NCBI GenBank assembly: GCA_944390735.1
Contig: CALXRL010000099.1
Coordinates: 1 to 34,498 of the forward strand
Source of the DNA: an uncultured Victivallales bacterium
GTDB lineage: Bacteria > Verrucomicrobiota > Lentisphaeria > Victivallales > UBA1829
Direction of reading: 5' to 3'
DNA: 34,498 bases
Positions 1-8,115 of this stretch are shown one piece after another. The notes under the pieces are model-generated. The model saw nothing but the letters and a program-made list of their open reading frames with translations, did not search any database and was not told where the DNA came from. How positions within the stretch are numbered: position 1 is the first letter of the stretch; the number at the start of each line of letters is the position of its first letter. Position numbers and translations under genes: made by a program.

Positions 1-1
1 C

Positions 2-196
2 GGACAATTGCTCCTCCCAATAATCTCGTCCTTCACGTCCCATGCCGTCCTCCCATTATTCCGGTTTGTGGAAGAACATACCACGCTGTCTGCCTCAAAT
101 CCAGATGGCCCTCACTGGGCGCATACGCTTACCCCGGGGATCGGCGAGGCTCCGAAAATGCCGGGAGAGTTCATCGACCTCGTCCTTCAGAAGTGA
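2..196 (+). CDS. 3' end of an unidentified protein (partial)
   Basis: An open frame enters from the left edge and stops at 194-196, giving the last 64 residues of a protein that begins outside the window. Codon choice (CCG GGA, GGC GAG, CTC GTC) resembles that of the solid genes here, and the stretch ends in a helix-like PGEFIDLVLQK. A hairpin with a short T-rich tail follows the stop at once, as expected for a real gene end. The tail with a late His (GPHWAH) recalls the C-terminus of an alpha/beta hydrolase, but that is only an impression and no family can be assigned. Confidence 0.45.
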   Translation, partial: GQLLLPIISSFTSHAVLPLFRFVEEHTTLSASNPDGPHWAHTLTPGIGEAPKMPGEFIDLVLQK

Positions 197-205
197 AAAC
201 AGAAA

Positions 206-244
206 AAGCGGAAGAGAAGATCCCCGCTTCCCTTCCGCTTTCTT
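206..244 (+). terminator. Probable intrinsic terminator of the left-edge gene
   Basis: Nine-base perfect arms AAGCGGAAG (206-214) and CTTCCGCTT (232-240) flank a 17-base loop and are followed by TCTT. It starts ten bases after the stop codon of the partial gene. The T tract is short, so termination may be weak. Confidence 0.5.
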
Positions 245-266
245 CCCCGAAAATGGGACCCTTCGT

Positions 267-294
267 TTGTTTTCCCGAAAACACGCGCTATACT
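267..294 (+). promoter_or_regulatory. Sigma70-type promoter of the 322 gene
   Basis: TTGTTT (267-272), a 16-base spacer and TATACT (289-294). It lies 28 bases before the chosen ATG at 322 and matches the box pattern of other promoters in this window. Confidence 0.6.
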
Positions 295-321
295 ATTCGG
301 AAAACGGGAGATCCCTTTCAC

Positions 322-972
322 ATGAAATTCCAGCACTCCGCCTGTCTGATTCCCGCGCTCCTCCAGACGGGTATGATGATCCTGTTCGCCGCCTGGTCCT
401 GCATTCCGGAAGCGGTCCTTGAAAATGCGGGCCTTCCGCAGAATTACGACATCATGCCCTATCTGATCCCTCTGACCCTTCTCTGTTTTGCCGCCTGTTT
501 CTATCTGTGGCTCTCCAGATTTGTCCGGACGCATGGAAAGGAGTCCAATTCATTCGGAATTTCGCTGATTCTGATTGTTCTGGATATTGCCGTCATGGGG
601 GCGTGTATGCCTCCGATGGACCGCGTTACGGAGCGTGCCGGACGGGCCGCATGCGCCGCCAATCTCGCACAGATTCTGACCGCCCTGTCCGAATATGAAC
701 AGCGCTACGGCGTCATGCCGCCGCTCCCGGATGAGAAGGGGCTGGAGCTGCTCCGGAAATCCGGCTTTCTCACCAATCCGTTCCTTCTGCTCTGTCCCGG
801 CGACGAAACCCGCACTCCGGTTCCGCTGGACGAACCTCTGACCCCGGATCACTGCAGCTATCGTTACACCCCGCCGCTTCGGGAGGATTCCGTGATCCTT
901 CAGGATCGTGAGGGAAATCATCCCCTGTTCCGGCATCAGGTGCGCAAAAACGGCATTTCCGCGGGCCGCTGA
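322..972 (+). CDS. Small membrane protein with a pseudopilin-like outer domain
   Basis: A 216-residue protein of unassigned family. I start it at ATG 322, behind GGGAG and a good promoter; an in-frame GTG at 193 would place the promoter inside the gene. Three hydrophobic segments lie near residues 10-31, 45-67 and 76-95. The part after the third (ERAGRAACAANLAQILTALSEY, then YGVMPPLP) resembles the region just after the N-terminal helix of the pseudopilins at 8933 and 8116, where the pattern is A..C.NNL..L..AL..Y. The prepilin motif FTLIE is absent, so it should stay in the inner membrane rather than be processed into a fibre. It is monocistronic, and its stop codon sits in the loop of a hairpin. 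The function is unknown. Confidence 0.7.
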   Translation: MKFQHSACLIPALLQTGMMILFAAWSCIPEAVLENAGLPQNYDIMPYLIPLTLLCFAACFYLWLSRFVRTHGKESNSFGISLILIVLDIAVMGACMPPMDRVTERAGRAACAANLAQILTALSEYEQRYGVMPPLPDEKGLELLRKSGFLTNPFLLLCPGDETRTPVPLDEPLTPDHCSYRYTPPLREDSVILQDREGNHPLFRHQVRKNGISAGR

Positions 973-987
973 CCTCCGGAAATGCCG
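945..987 (-). terminator. Strong terminator of the minus-strand glycosidase operon
   Basis: Eleven-base perfect arms (951-961 and 977-987, CGGCATTTCCG and its complement) are followed on the minus strand by TTTTT (950-946). It lies 63 bases past the stop of the last minus-strand gene. The stop codon of the convergent plus-strand gene (970-972) sits in the loop, so the hairpin may also protect that mRNA's 3' end. There is no T run on the plus side. Confidence 0.8.
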
Positions 988-1050
988 TGCTCTCCCTCCC
1001 CCGGGCGTTCAGGAAAATGGAACAATGATTCCGTTTCCCTGCGGGAAATC

Positions 1051-1590
1051 TCATTTTCCGTTTTTGACCTGGAAGGTGATGGTGACCTTCTCTCCGGCCT
1101 TGACCGGGATGGACTGAACAAGCGCATCCACATGATTGGCAAGAACATACTGATTGCCGTCAGGGGCGCCGCCGGCAACGCGCGCGGCCTTTCCCCATCC
1201 GCTCCAGTTTGCGATTCTGTCTCCGGAGCCCTCCTCGAAACTGCCGTTCTTCAGAAGTTTTCCATTGACTTTGATGTCGTCATAGCCCAGGTGAGGCGCA
1301 CCGGGTTTGTTGATGGTCCCCATCAGACAGACATTCACATTCCCGTTCGATTTCGGAACGAAGGAGATGCTTTTCTTTTCCCATTGATCGGAAGCTGCGC
1401 CGATGAAGACAAGTCGCTGATTTTTCCGTTCGTTGAGCCATCCGGCGGGACTGGAGCGGATCTTTTCGGAGCACTCCTTGACTTCCAGTTCCACTTTGTC
1501 GCGTTCTCCTCCGACGTCGATGCGGAAGTCGGCGGCGGAGAGCACACCTGCGCTGCAGAGGATTCCTGCGCATAACAGCATTTTCTTCAT
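1051..1590 (-). CDS. Small secreted carbohydrate-binding-like protein
   Basis: A 179-residue protein with a clear signal peptide (MKKMLLCAGILCSAGVLSA, cut before ADF). Start 1590 is chosen because AGGAG lies 9 bases upstream; the open frame runs 18 codons further but those residues are polar and lack a leader. The mature part looks like two half-modules of the CBM4/9 jelly-roll type. Residues 20-110 end in the back-half pattern W.kkSISF...vcLMG...YDDIKVNG. Residues 112-179 begin with the front-half pattern LLKNGSFEEG..NW and finish VQSIPVKAGEKVTITFQVKNG. It follows the large glycosidase by 44 bases and is the last gene of the operon. It probably binds polysaccharide outside the cell. No catalytic residues are apparent. 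Confidence 0.7.
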   Translation of the reverse strand: MKKMLLCAGILCSAGVLSAADFRIDVGGERDKVELEVKECSEKIRSSPAGWLNERKNQRLVFIGAASDQWEKKSISFVPKSNGNVNVCLMGTINKPGAPHLGYDDIKVNGKLLKNGSFEEGSGDRIANWSGWGKAARVAGGAPDGNQYVLANHVDALVQSIPVKAGEKVTITFQVKNGK

Positions 1591-1634
1591 GTTGTCTTTC
1601 TCCTGTTTTTTGAGTTGGTATTCAGTTTGCCGTG

Positions 1635-4600
1635 TTATTTCCACAGCAGAAGGGCCGGCCAGAGATGTGGTTTATTGTAGCAGTCGGTTTCTCCTTCCGC
1701 GTTGGTGAGGGCGGAGAGAACGCGTTTGTCGCTCTTTTCTTCCGGGCTGTCCGCGTTCGGAACGTAGACGCCGAAGCCGAACGCATATCCCTCCTTCAGC
1801 TGGATCGGGAGAATGTGCTTCGCGGGGAAGAAGAGCTCATAAACGCAGCCGTCGGCTGTTCTTGTGAAGCGGGTGGGGACATCTTTGGCGAAGGTCCCGG
1901 CCTTTTCCTGCGAGGTGCCGAGTCCGAGCTGCCAGTCGACCATCCGGTTGCGGTAGACCGAACAGGAATTCCCGGCGGCGTTCGGCAGAATCAGATAGTC
2001 GTAATCGTTCTCGTCGTATCCGATTGCCTGTCTGGAGCGGGCGTCCGCGAAGGTGTCGAAATAGACCTGGAGCGCATCGTTTGCCCAGCGCATTTCCGTT
2101 TTCGGAAATTCGATGTGCGAGAAGTGGCTGTCGCGGACCTCCACGCGGAGGAAGAAGCCTTTCCGGTTCCATGCGGTGCGATAGACTCCGGAAGTGAGGG
2201 CCGGTTTCCCTTTCGCATCGGCAAGGCGGACGGCCGGAATCCTGTTCCAGTTGATCTTTTCCAGCGTTGCGGAATCCGGAACCCGTTTGCAGAGCGAGGC
2301 GCGGAAACTGAGGTCGAGCGCGATGTTCCCGCCGTTTTTCCCCTTGATGGTGACGGGCAGTTTTTCCTCGGTGATCCGGTCGGCGGCGAGGGGGTGCGGA
2401 AGAGGCTGGAAAATCCGTTCCGTCGCGGCTCCGGCAATTCTGGCTCCGCTTGCGCCGATGGTCCCTTCAAACGGCGTGGAAAGAAGATTTTTGACCGTCA
2501 GGACCGCTTTCTCCGGGGATGCGGGATTGGCCGTGACAATCAGCGGAGAGACTCCCTCTCCCGAGAGAATCACCGCGTTTTCAAACGCCTTGACCATCTG
2601 CGCGAGCGTTCCGGGCTTCCCGCGGAAAAAGAGCGGGAAGGAGGTGACCGCGAATTTCACTTTGCCGGGCGTGAAGGCGCGTTCGTTGTTCATCAGGTCG
2701 ATGACCGACTCCAGCGAGGAGCCGAAATCGGCCTTCGCGACGGGAGCGTCCTGTCTGCCCTCGTCCAGCGCCGGAAGATGGCACCAGACCGCGGCGACGG
2801 GACGCTTCTTCCCATCTTCAAAGATATACGTCCGGATATACGCGGCGAACCGGACATCCTTCCGGAACTTCGAATCTCCGAGCAGATGTCCCAGCGTGTT
2901 CGGCATGATCTGCGAGGCGAACGGCGTCAGATTCAAATCCATGGCAAAGTTGTTCATATCGGAAGCGGCGCAGGCGGTCTTGACGCGATCGGAATATTTG
3001 AGCGCGACAAGCCATGAACGGGCGCGCCACGCCGCCGAGATCTTTTCCACCCAGCCCATGTCGTAGCTGATGGAGCCGTTGACCCATGTTTTCGGGGCAC
3101 CCATCCAGGCTGCGGAGACCACGTTCCACGCGGGCACGGTGTAGGGGCCCCAGTGCATCATTTCGCTCCAGAAGAGCGGCTCCTTCGTATAGCCGAGTCT
3201 GCCGACCGTCTCAAGATAAAGAGCGGTATCCGCATCCAGATCGGGACTCTCCGGCGAGATCCGGTAGGTGTGGCTTGCGAGCCGGTCGAATTTGAATCCG
3301 AGTTTGTTGCAGGCGCGGAGCAGATCGGCGGTCTCCTGAATTCCGCCGGTCGGATTCATGTTCCACGGACAGTCCGCGCTGACCTCCGCTTTCGGATTTC
3401 CCGCCTTGATTCCTTCCGTGAAGGCTTGGAGGATCAAGGCGAAATTCTCCGCCCGTTTTTCCGGGGTCCCCTCTTTCGACCACCACTCGTTCGGGAATCC
3501 GGCGCCCATTTCGTTGGAGAACTGCCAGCGGAGGATATACGGATATTTCCGGGCGAGCTTCTCACACCCTTTCCGCACCTTTTCCAGATACGCCGGAGTG
3601 ATGACTCCGCCGGAATCCCGATAAAAATCGCTGAACAGGAGATGGGGGTCGTTCTGAAGATCACCGCGCATGGAAAGATTCTCCGAAACGCCGAAATGCC
3701 GGGTCCCGTCCTTGCTCCGGTATCCGCGGGTGATGATGATTTCCGAGATCGGAATGCCGAATTTGGCAAACGTGCTGTGAATCAGCGGATCGCCGGTATA
3801 ATCCTGCGCCTTGGCACCGAAGCCGACCTTCTTATAGCGGTCCAGAATCCGGTAGAGATCCGCGTTTTCATAGAGTCCGCCGTAGTTGTCGCTGAAGAGA
3901 AAACGATGGGGATGCTTGTTTTCCAGAAAGTCCAGAATGGTCAGGCGGTGCTGATCGTAGCATTTGCGTCCGTCCGCGAGCGTGTAATCGGTGCGGAGCA
4001 GAAAGATGCCTTTGCCGATCCTGTCGAGCTTCAGCGGGACAACGGCACGTCCGTTGGAATCGGTCCGGAAGGAGAATTCCCGCTTCCCCACAGTTTCCCG
4101 GTAGAAGTTGCGGATCGTGGTGACTCCTTTCCCGGTTGAATTCGGAACGGACTGGATCTCCAGTTTTGCATCCAGAGGGGCGGAGGCGGAGACGAAATTG
4201 TCCGGATCGGATGTGACCAGTTGCGCTTCCACCGGTTTCACATCGAAATCGGTCATCTTCTCTCCTTTTTCCACCTGAATGCCGTCAAGCCAGACAAATC
4301 CGCGTTTCTGCGAACTGACCGCATTGAACCGCACACTCAGCGGCATGGTCGATTCGATCCGGAACGTTGTCACATATCGTCTCCACTCCTTCGTAACGGG
4401 CAGTGTGAGCTTTCCGTTTTTTACCGCCAGCCAGTGATTGTGCGGACCGTAGTTGTAGGGAGAAACCCAGATGTTGAAAGTCTGTTCCCCGGGATGCGAC
4501 CCCTTCAGATAGAAACTCAGGGTGTAGATTCCCGGCGCAACGGCGGTATGCTGGGTCGAAAGATTGACCGCGGTACTCAGATTCCGGTAGTCATCGCGCT

Positions 4601-5642
4601 TGTCATGGGCGAAAAAGGTGGTGATCCGCAGAGAACTGGACCCGAAGCGATGTTCTTTTTTATCCAGAGCGAACATGGGGGTCTCCCATTTCTCCTTGCT
4701 GTAATTGTACCCTCTTCCTCCGGAGAAAACAAAGTAGCCGAGAAATCCCTGTTCAAACGAGGGGTTCGCAATCAGATTCCGACTGGAGTTGTCCGGCATA
4801 TCGAGATTGTCCACGGCGCGGAAATCGACGTTCCCCCGCGTGCCCTCCGAGACAACAGGACGTACACCGTTGCGGATGTCGATCGTGAAAACCAGTCTGT
4901 TTTCCTTCCGGTTTTCCTTCAGATCAAATCGCAGAGTTTCTTTCAGGGCGAAACAGGAGATTCCCGCAATATTTCCCGCCTTGCCGGAGATGGTGAAGGT
5001 TTTTGCCGGGTCTTCCGGGAAAAACTGAATCGAATGTGCCTTCTCTCCGGAAACGGCGGCAATGAAGTTGATCGGCGTCTTCGGAAGCGTATGCGTTTTC
5101 CCGTCGCAGACGATTCGTTTCCCTCCTCCGACGGAATAGGGAACATGGAAGAAGAGGCCATATTGTTTCAAAATATACTTTTCCGAATCGGGATTCTTCC
5201 AGGTAAAGGTGACTTGGACCAGACCGTTCGGAAGAAGTTCGGTCTCCTGCCTCGCAAAATCCCAGGTATAGCTGCCAATGGAGAATTTCTGTTCAAAAAT
5301 CCGTTTGTTTCCGTTCGATTCGATTTTATACATGCCGGGCCGCCTGGTGCCGAGCGAATGCCATGTGGTTTTCCCGGTCTTCCTGTCGGTCAGGGTAAAG
5401 ACATAGGCCGTTTCCGCGAGCGTGCGTCCGCTTTCCGTAATGGTGATCTGAAAATTGTTGACCAGCTGAATTTTTTTGCTTCCTGCCGAGATGGCGTTTC
5501 CTTCCATAACCGGAAGAAACCGTTCCGCTTTTTGCGCGGCAGCGGAGGATGTCGGAAGTCCGGCTTTTCCCGCCGGAATGGGCAGTTTTTCCGCCGCCAG
5601 CAATCCGAGGCTCAGAAACAGAATTCCCATCTGAAATTTCAT
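1635..5642 (-). CDS. Large secreted multidomain glycoside hydrolase, clan GH-A-like
   Basis: A 1335-residue protein with a short signal peptide (about residues 1-17). In order I see a beta-rich N-terminal region; a CBM4/9-like module near 288-465 (LIANPSFEQG at its front, FVWLDGIQVEKGE at its end); an Ig-like linker; a TIM-barrel region near 570-960; a beta sandwich; and a CBM9/DOMON-like C-terminus (DALQVYFDT, near 1205). The barrel has QFSNEMG, placing a candidate acid/base Glu near 710, and LFWSEMMHWGP, placing a candidate nucleophile Glu near 826. This NE-then-E spacing suits clan GH-A. I cannot name a GH family or substrate. Start 5642 has AAGGAG 9 bases upstream. It sits in the fucosidase-pilin operon, 49 bases after the propeller gene, so a fucose-bearing polysaccharide is a reasonable guess. 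Confidence 0.75.
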   Translation of the reverse strand: MKFQMGILFLSLGLLAAEKLPIPAGKAGLPTSSAAAQKAERFLPVMEGNAISAGSKKIQLVNNFQITITESGRTLAETAYVFTLTDRKTGKTTWHSLGTRRPGMYKIESNGNKRIFEQKFSIGSYTWDFARQETELLPNGLVQVTFTWKNPDSEKYILKQYGLFFHVPYSVGGGKRIVCDGKTHTLPKTPINFIAAVSGEKAHSIQFFPEDPAKTFTISGKAGNIAGISCFALKETLRFDLKENRKENRLVFTIDIRNGVRPVVSEGTRGNVDFRAVDNLDMPDNSSRNLIANPSFEQGFLGYFVFSGGRGYNYSKEKWETPMFALDKKEHRFGSSSLRITTFFAHDKRDDYRNLSTAVNLSTQHTAVAPGIYTLSFYLKGSHPGEQTFNIWVSPYNYGPHNHWLAVKNGKLTLPVTKEWRRYVTTFRIESTMPLSVRFNAVSSQKRGFVWLDGIQVEKGEKMTDFDVKPVEAQLVTSDPDNFVSASAPLDAKLEIQSVPNSTGKGVTTIRNFYRETVGKREFSFRTDSNGRAVVPLKLDRIGKGIFLLRTDYTLADGRKCYDQHRLTILDFLENKHPHRFLFSDNYGGLYENADLYRILDRYKKVGFGAKAQDYTGDPLIHSTFAKFGIPISEIIITRGYRSKDGTRHFGVSENLSMRGDLQNDPHLLFSDFYRDSGGVITPAYLEKVRKGCEKLARKYPYILRWQFSNEMGAGFPNEWWSKEGTPEKRAENFALILQAFTEGIKAGNPKAEVSADCPWNMNPTGGIQETADLLRACNKLGFKFDRLASHTYRISPESPDLDADTALYLETVGRLGYTKEPLFWSEMMHWGPYTVPAWNVVSAAWMGAPKTWVNGSISYDMGWVEKISAAWRARSWLVALKYSDRVKTACAASDMNNFAMDLNLTPFASQIMPNTLGHLLGDSKFRKDVRFAAYIRTYIFEDGKKRPVAAVWCHLPALDEGRQDAPVAKADFGSSLESVIDLMNNERAFTPGKVKFAVTSFPLFFRGKPGTLAQMVKAFENAVILSGEGVSPLIVTANPASPEKAVLTVKNLLSTPFEGTIGASGARIAGAATERIFQPLPHPLAADRITEEKLPVTIKGKNGGNIALDLSFRASLCKRVPDSATLEKINWNRIPAVRLADAKGKPALTSGVYRTAWNRKGFFLRVEVRDSHFSHIEFPKTEMRWANDALQVYFDTFADARSRQAIGYDENDYDYLILPNAAGNSCSVYRNRMVDWQLGLGTSQEKAGTFAKDVPTRFTRTADGCVYELFFPAKHILPIQLKEGYAFGFGVYVPNADSPEEKSDKRVLSALTNAEGETDCYNKPHLWPALLLWK

Positions 5643-5691
5643 AGGAAGAGACTCCTTTCTCTTTTTTTATAAGAAATAAATTGAATGGTTG

Positions 5692-5834
5692 TTAATGAAA
5701 TCCGACCAGAAAAATATGGTTCTGGTTGTTTTTCGCTTTGATTGCCTTCGCGGCACCCTGCATCAGAGAACCGTTATGTTCATCCGGCCCCGGAAGGGTG
5801 GTACGGACTTTTCCGGATTCCGTTCCATGGTGCT
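5692..5834 (-). pseudogene. Remnant of a pseudopilin 3' end, fused in frame to the LVIVD gene
   Basis: The tail reads HGTESGKVR...DEHNGSL...AIKAKNNQNHIFLVGFH, then stop. The pseudopilin at 8116 ends HGAKSGKGR...DGHTGSL...[17 protein letters not shown], then stop. His is followed 14 residues later by D (DE here, DG in the pilin). SGK, the second His, GSL, IK, IF and VG line up without gaps, and both frames stop at the same point. Identity is also visible in the DNA, for example CTTTTCCGGATTCCGTTCCATGG beside the matching pilin bases, quoted in part. The DG to DE change and the lost NVLY segment suggest decay. Upstream of 5834 the match fades, so I cannot place the fusion point exactly. Confidence 0.6.
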
Positions 5835-7965
5835 CCTTTGGGAAACGGTTTGCTCTCCTGCCGCCGGATTTCTCAGGACGGCAAATACTCCCCTCCTGAA
5901 AATCTCCATGGGAAAGAATCCGGCTCTGTCTGCTCCGGGAAACATCCGCGCTGAAGTTGTCTTTATTCATTATCGGATTCAACGCGTCCGGCTCTTCGTA
6001 CAGAATTCCATAATGCCCGGCAGGAATCAGAATTCTTCCGTGCGAAAAGATTGCTCGCCCTGGCGAGCCGGGAATCGTGGAAAAAGAACGCGAAGAAATT
6101 TTTCCGGGATGCTCAGGATCTGAGAAGTCCACCGTGGTGACTGCTCCTGTCTGACGGGTTGTAAATACAACCCTGGTTCCGTCGGAGGATGCTGTCCCGC
6201 CTGGATTTTGAAATCCGGGGATCTTGAGCACCGAATTGGTTCCCCGGTCCGGATGACGGGGATCAAGAAGAAGATACCCTTTTTTGACGGCTGATGGAAA
6301 AAGAAATTTCGATCCCAAAGCACATGGAGCGGAATCCTGTCCGGCAATGAAACTCGGATCGTGGTGGATTACGCTTGGGATTTCCTGATTCAGATCAAGC
6401 CAGAGAATCCCTCCCCCGTGACAGTTGACTGGGAGGATTCCATGAAGATCCCGGTCAGCGGTCGTATCCGTATAAAAGATTCCACGGACTCTGCGCCGGA
6501 ATACCGTTCTGATATCGGTCGGATCGGAAACATTTTTGATGAACAACTCCATTCCCCCTGCAGAACAAAGGAGAAAACACGGATTGGAAACCATGCGGAG
6601 ATGAAAACAGGGAGCATGGTCTCTACCGAGTTCCCTCAGAATCCCCGATGGGTCAATTTGATAGACCGCCAATCCTCTGCGGCCTTCCGCAGAATAGAGT
6701 TTCCGATTTCTGACGGCGATATCATAACAGCATTCCAGCGGATATCGGCGGAGAGGCTGAAGCTCCTTTTCCATTACCTGGAATGTCAGAATTCCCTGAT
6801 GTGAACAAGCAGCATAGAGAACATCGCCATCCAGGAAAAGCCGCCGGACTTGCCCGTTGACATCGTACCGCCGGAATCCGGGCAGTTCGAATGCGGCGCC
6901 TCCGGATTCTGCGGGAAGAGGTTCTTTTCCTGCCTGCGGCGGCTCTGCATTTTTCCAGGCCGCCGTATACACTCCGTCCATGCCGGCGATGTAAAGGACC
7001 CCGTTTCCGATTGCCAGAGAACCGACAGGGTTCGGCTTTCCATTCCAGTCTGGCAGTCTTCCCCACGCAATGACCTCCGGCTTTGCCGGATCAGCAATAT
7101 TGACAAGGAAAAACCCATTGACAGTATCTGCGACATACGCTGTCGATCCGGAAAGAGTCACCGTCCAGGAATCAAAAAAAATGGTAGGGCTCGGCGGAAA
7201 TTTGAGGCTCCCGGTCCGAACCGGTTTTTCCGGATTGGAAACGTCGAATATTTCAAGTCCATGTCCACGGTTTTTCCGTTTCTCCTTTGGGCCGGATTTG
7301 GCATCCTTCCCTGTTGCCGCATAACAGAAATTACCGGAGAGGGCAATTCCATCGCCGAAACCGTCCAGCGGAATGCGCCCGATCTCTTTGGGATGCCGGA
7401 GATTCGCCACATCCCAGATCAGAACATTGCCGTATCCCCAGCTACCCCCGTAGAGGCGCTTGTCTTGATAGGCAACAGATTGAATTTCTCCCCCCCGGAT
7501 TAAGCCAATATGTTTTGGTTTCTCCGGATTGGAACAGTCTAGAATTTCCACTCCGTAGATCCGCTGGGCAACAAAAACAACTTTTCCGACAACGGCAATG
7601 CCGGTTGCCTGTTCTACGGTGTCAAAACGAGTCAGCACCTTTGGATCAGCGGGTGTTGAAACGTCCAGAATCCACAATCCGTTCATACGAGCTGTGATGT
7701 AAAGGATATTGTCCTGGATTGCCATTTGCCGTCCGACAATCCCGGGAATTCTCTGAATAAACCGCGGTTCCTGCGGATTTTTCAAATGGTAAACGGAAAG
7801 TCCCTTCCAGCCGGTTGCATAAAGATAATTTCCCATGCGGCTAATGGCGACGCTATGCGTCGATTCTGAAATCTTCCGTAGGACAAGCTGTTCCGGCAAT
7901 GTCGCAGTCAATGAACAACAAACAACAGCCAGAATGCTAGTCAGCATTATCTTGCTTTTTTTCAT
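5692..7965 (-). CDS. Secreted LVIVD-repeat beta-propeller, with an aberrant C-terminal tail
   Basis: A 757-residue protein with a signal peptide (MKKSKIMLTSILAVVCCSLTA). Residues about 25-670 contain repeated LVIVD-type blades: GLWILDVSTPADPKVL, GVEILDCSNPEKPKHI, GLEIFDVSNPEKPVRTG and FFLVNIADPAKPEVI, each after a line such as LYITARMNG. These repeats form beta-propellers in surface proteins, usually as binding scaffolds rather than enzymes. AGGAGG lies just upstream of ATG 7965. The last 60-90 residues do not look like propeller; they are Arg/Lys/Ser-rich, and the final 47 align with the C-terminus of the neighbouring pseudopilins (entry 5692-5834). The propeller gene therefore seems to have lost its own stop and to use that of a decayed pilin gene. 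It is the fourth gene of the minus-strand operon. Confidence 0.75.
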   Translation of the reverse strand: MKKSKIMLTSILAVVCCSLTATLPEQLVLRKISESTHSVAISRMGNYLYATGWKGLSVYHLKNPQEPRFIQRIPGIVGRQMAIQDNILYITARMNGLWILDVSTPADPKVLTRFDTVEQATGIAVVGKVVFVAQRIYGVEILDCSNPEKPKHIGLIRGGEIQSVAYQDKRLYGGSWGYGNVLIWDVANLRHPKEIGRIPLDGFGDGIALSGNFCYAATGKDAKSGPKEKRKNRGHGLEIFDVSNPEKPVRTGSLKFPPSPTIFFDSWTVTLSGSTAYVADTVNGFFLVNIADPAKPEVIAWGRLPDWNGKPNPVGSLAIGNGVLYIAGMDGVYTAAWKNAEPPQAGKEPLPAESGGAAFELPGFRRYDVNGQVRRLFLDGDVLYAACSHQGILTFQVMEKELQPLRRYPLECCYDIAVRNRKLYSAEGRRGLAVYQIDPSGILRELGRDHAPCFHLRMVSNPCFLLCSAGGMELFIKNVSDPTDIRTVFRRRVRGIFYTDTTADRDLHGILPVNCHGGGILWLDLNQEIPSVIHHDPSFIAGQDSAPCALGSKFLFPSAVKKGYLLLDPRHPDRGTNSVLKIPGFQNPGGTASSDGTRVVFTTRQTGAVTTVDFSDPEHPGKISSRSFSTIPGSPGRAIFSHGRILIPAGHYGILYEEPDALNPIMNKDNFSADVSRSRQSRILSHGDFQEGSICRPEKSGGRRANRFPKEHHGTESGKVRTTLPGPDEHNGSLMQGAAKAIKAKNNQNHIFLVGFH

Positions 7966-8069
7966 TAGGAATAACCTCCTATAATTTTTGTACTTTCATT
8001 TCCCTGGTAATTGAAAGGATATCTTATTCGTATTGTCCTAGAGAACAGGCTATTTTGAATGTCTCTGGC

Positions 8070-8098
8070 ATTATAGACCTTCGGCTTTTCTTTCTTGA
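8070..8098 (-). promoter_or_regulatory. Possible internal promoter ahead of the LVIVD gene
   Basis: On the minus strand, TATAAT (8075-8070) lies 17 bases from a poor TCAAGA (8098-8093), inside the 150-base gap between the second pseudopilin and the LVIVD gene. The gap also holds an imperfect hairpin (TTGAT-CCC with GGG-ATCAA) right at the pilin stop. Together they may set pilin and propeller expression apart. Confidence 0.3.
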
Positions 8099-8115
8099 TT
8101 CCCTTTGTTTGGGGA

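Noticed and set aside
4221..5672. Long plus-strand frames (1632-3017, 3153-4139 and 4221-5672) inside the GH-A gene
   Set aside because: Antisense shadows; the minus-strand gene has a signal peptide, catalytic motifs and normal codon use throughout.
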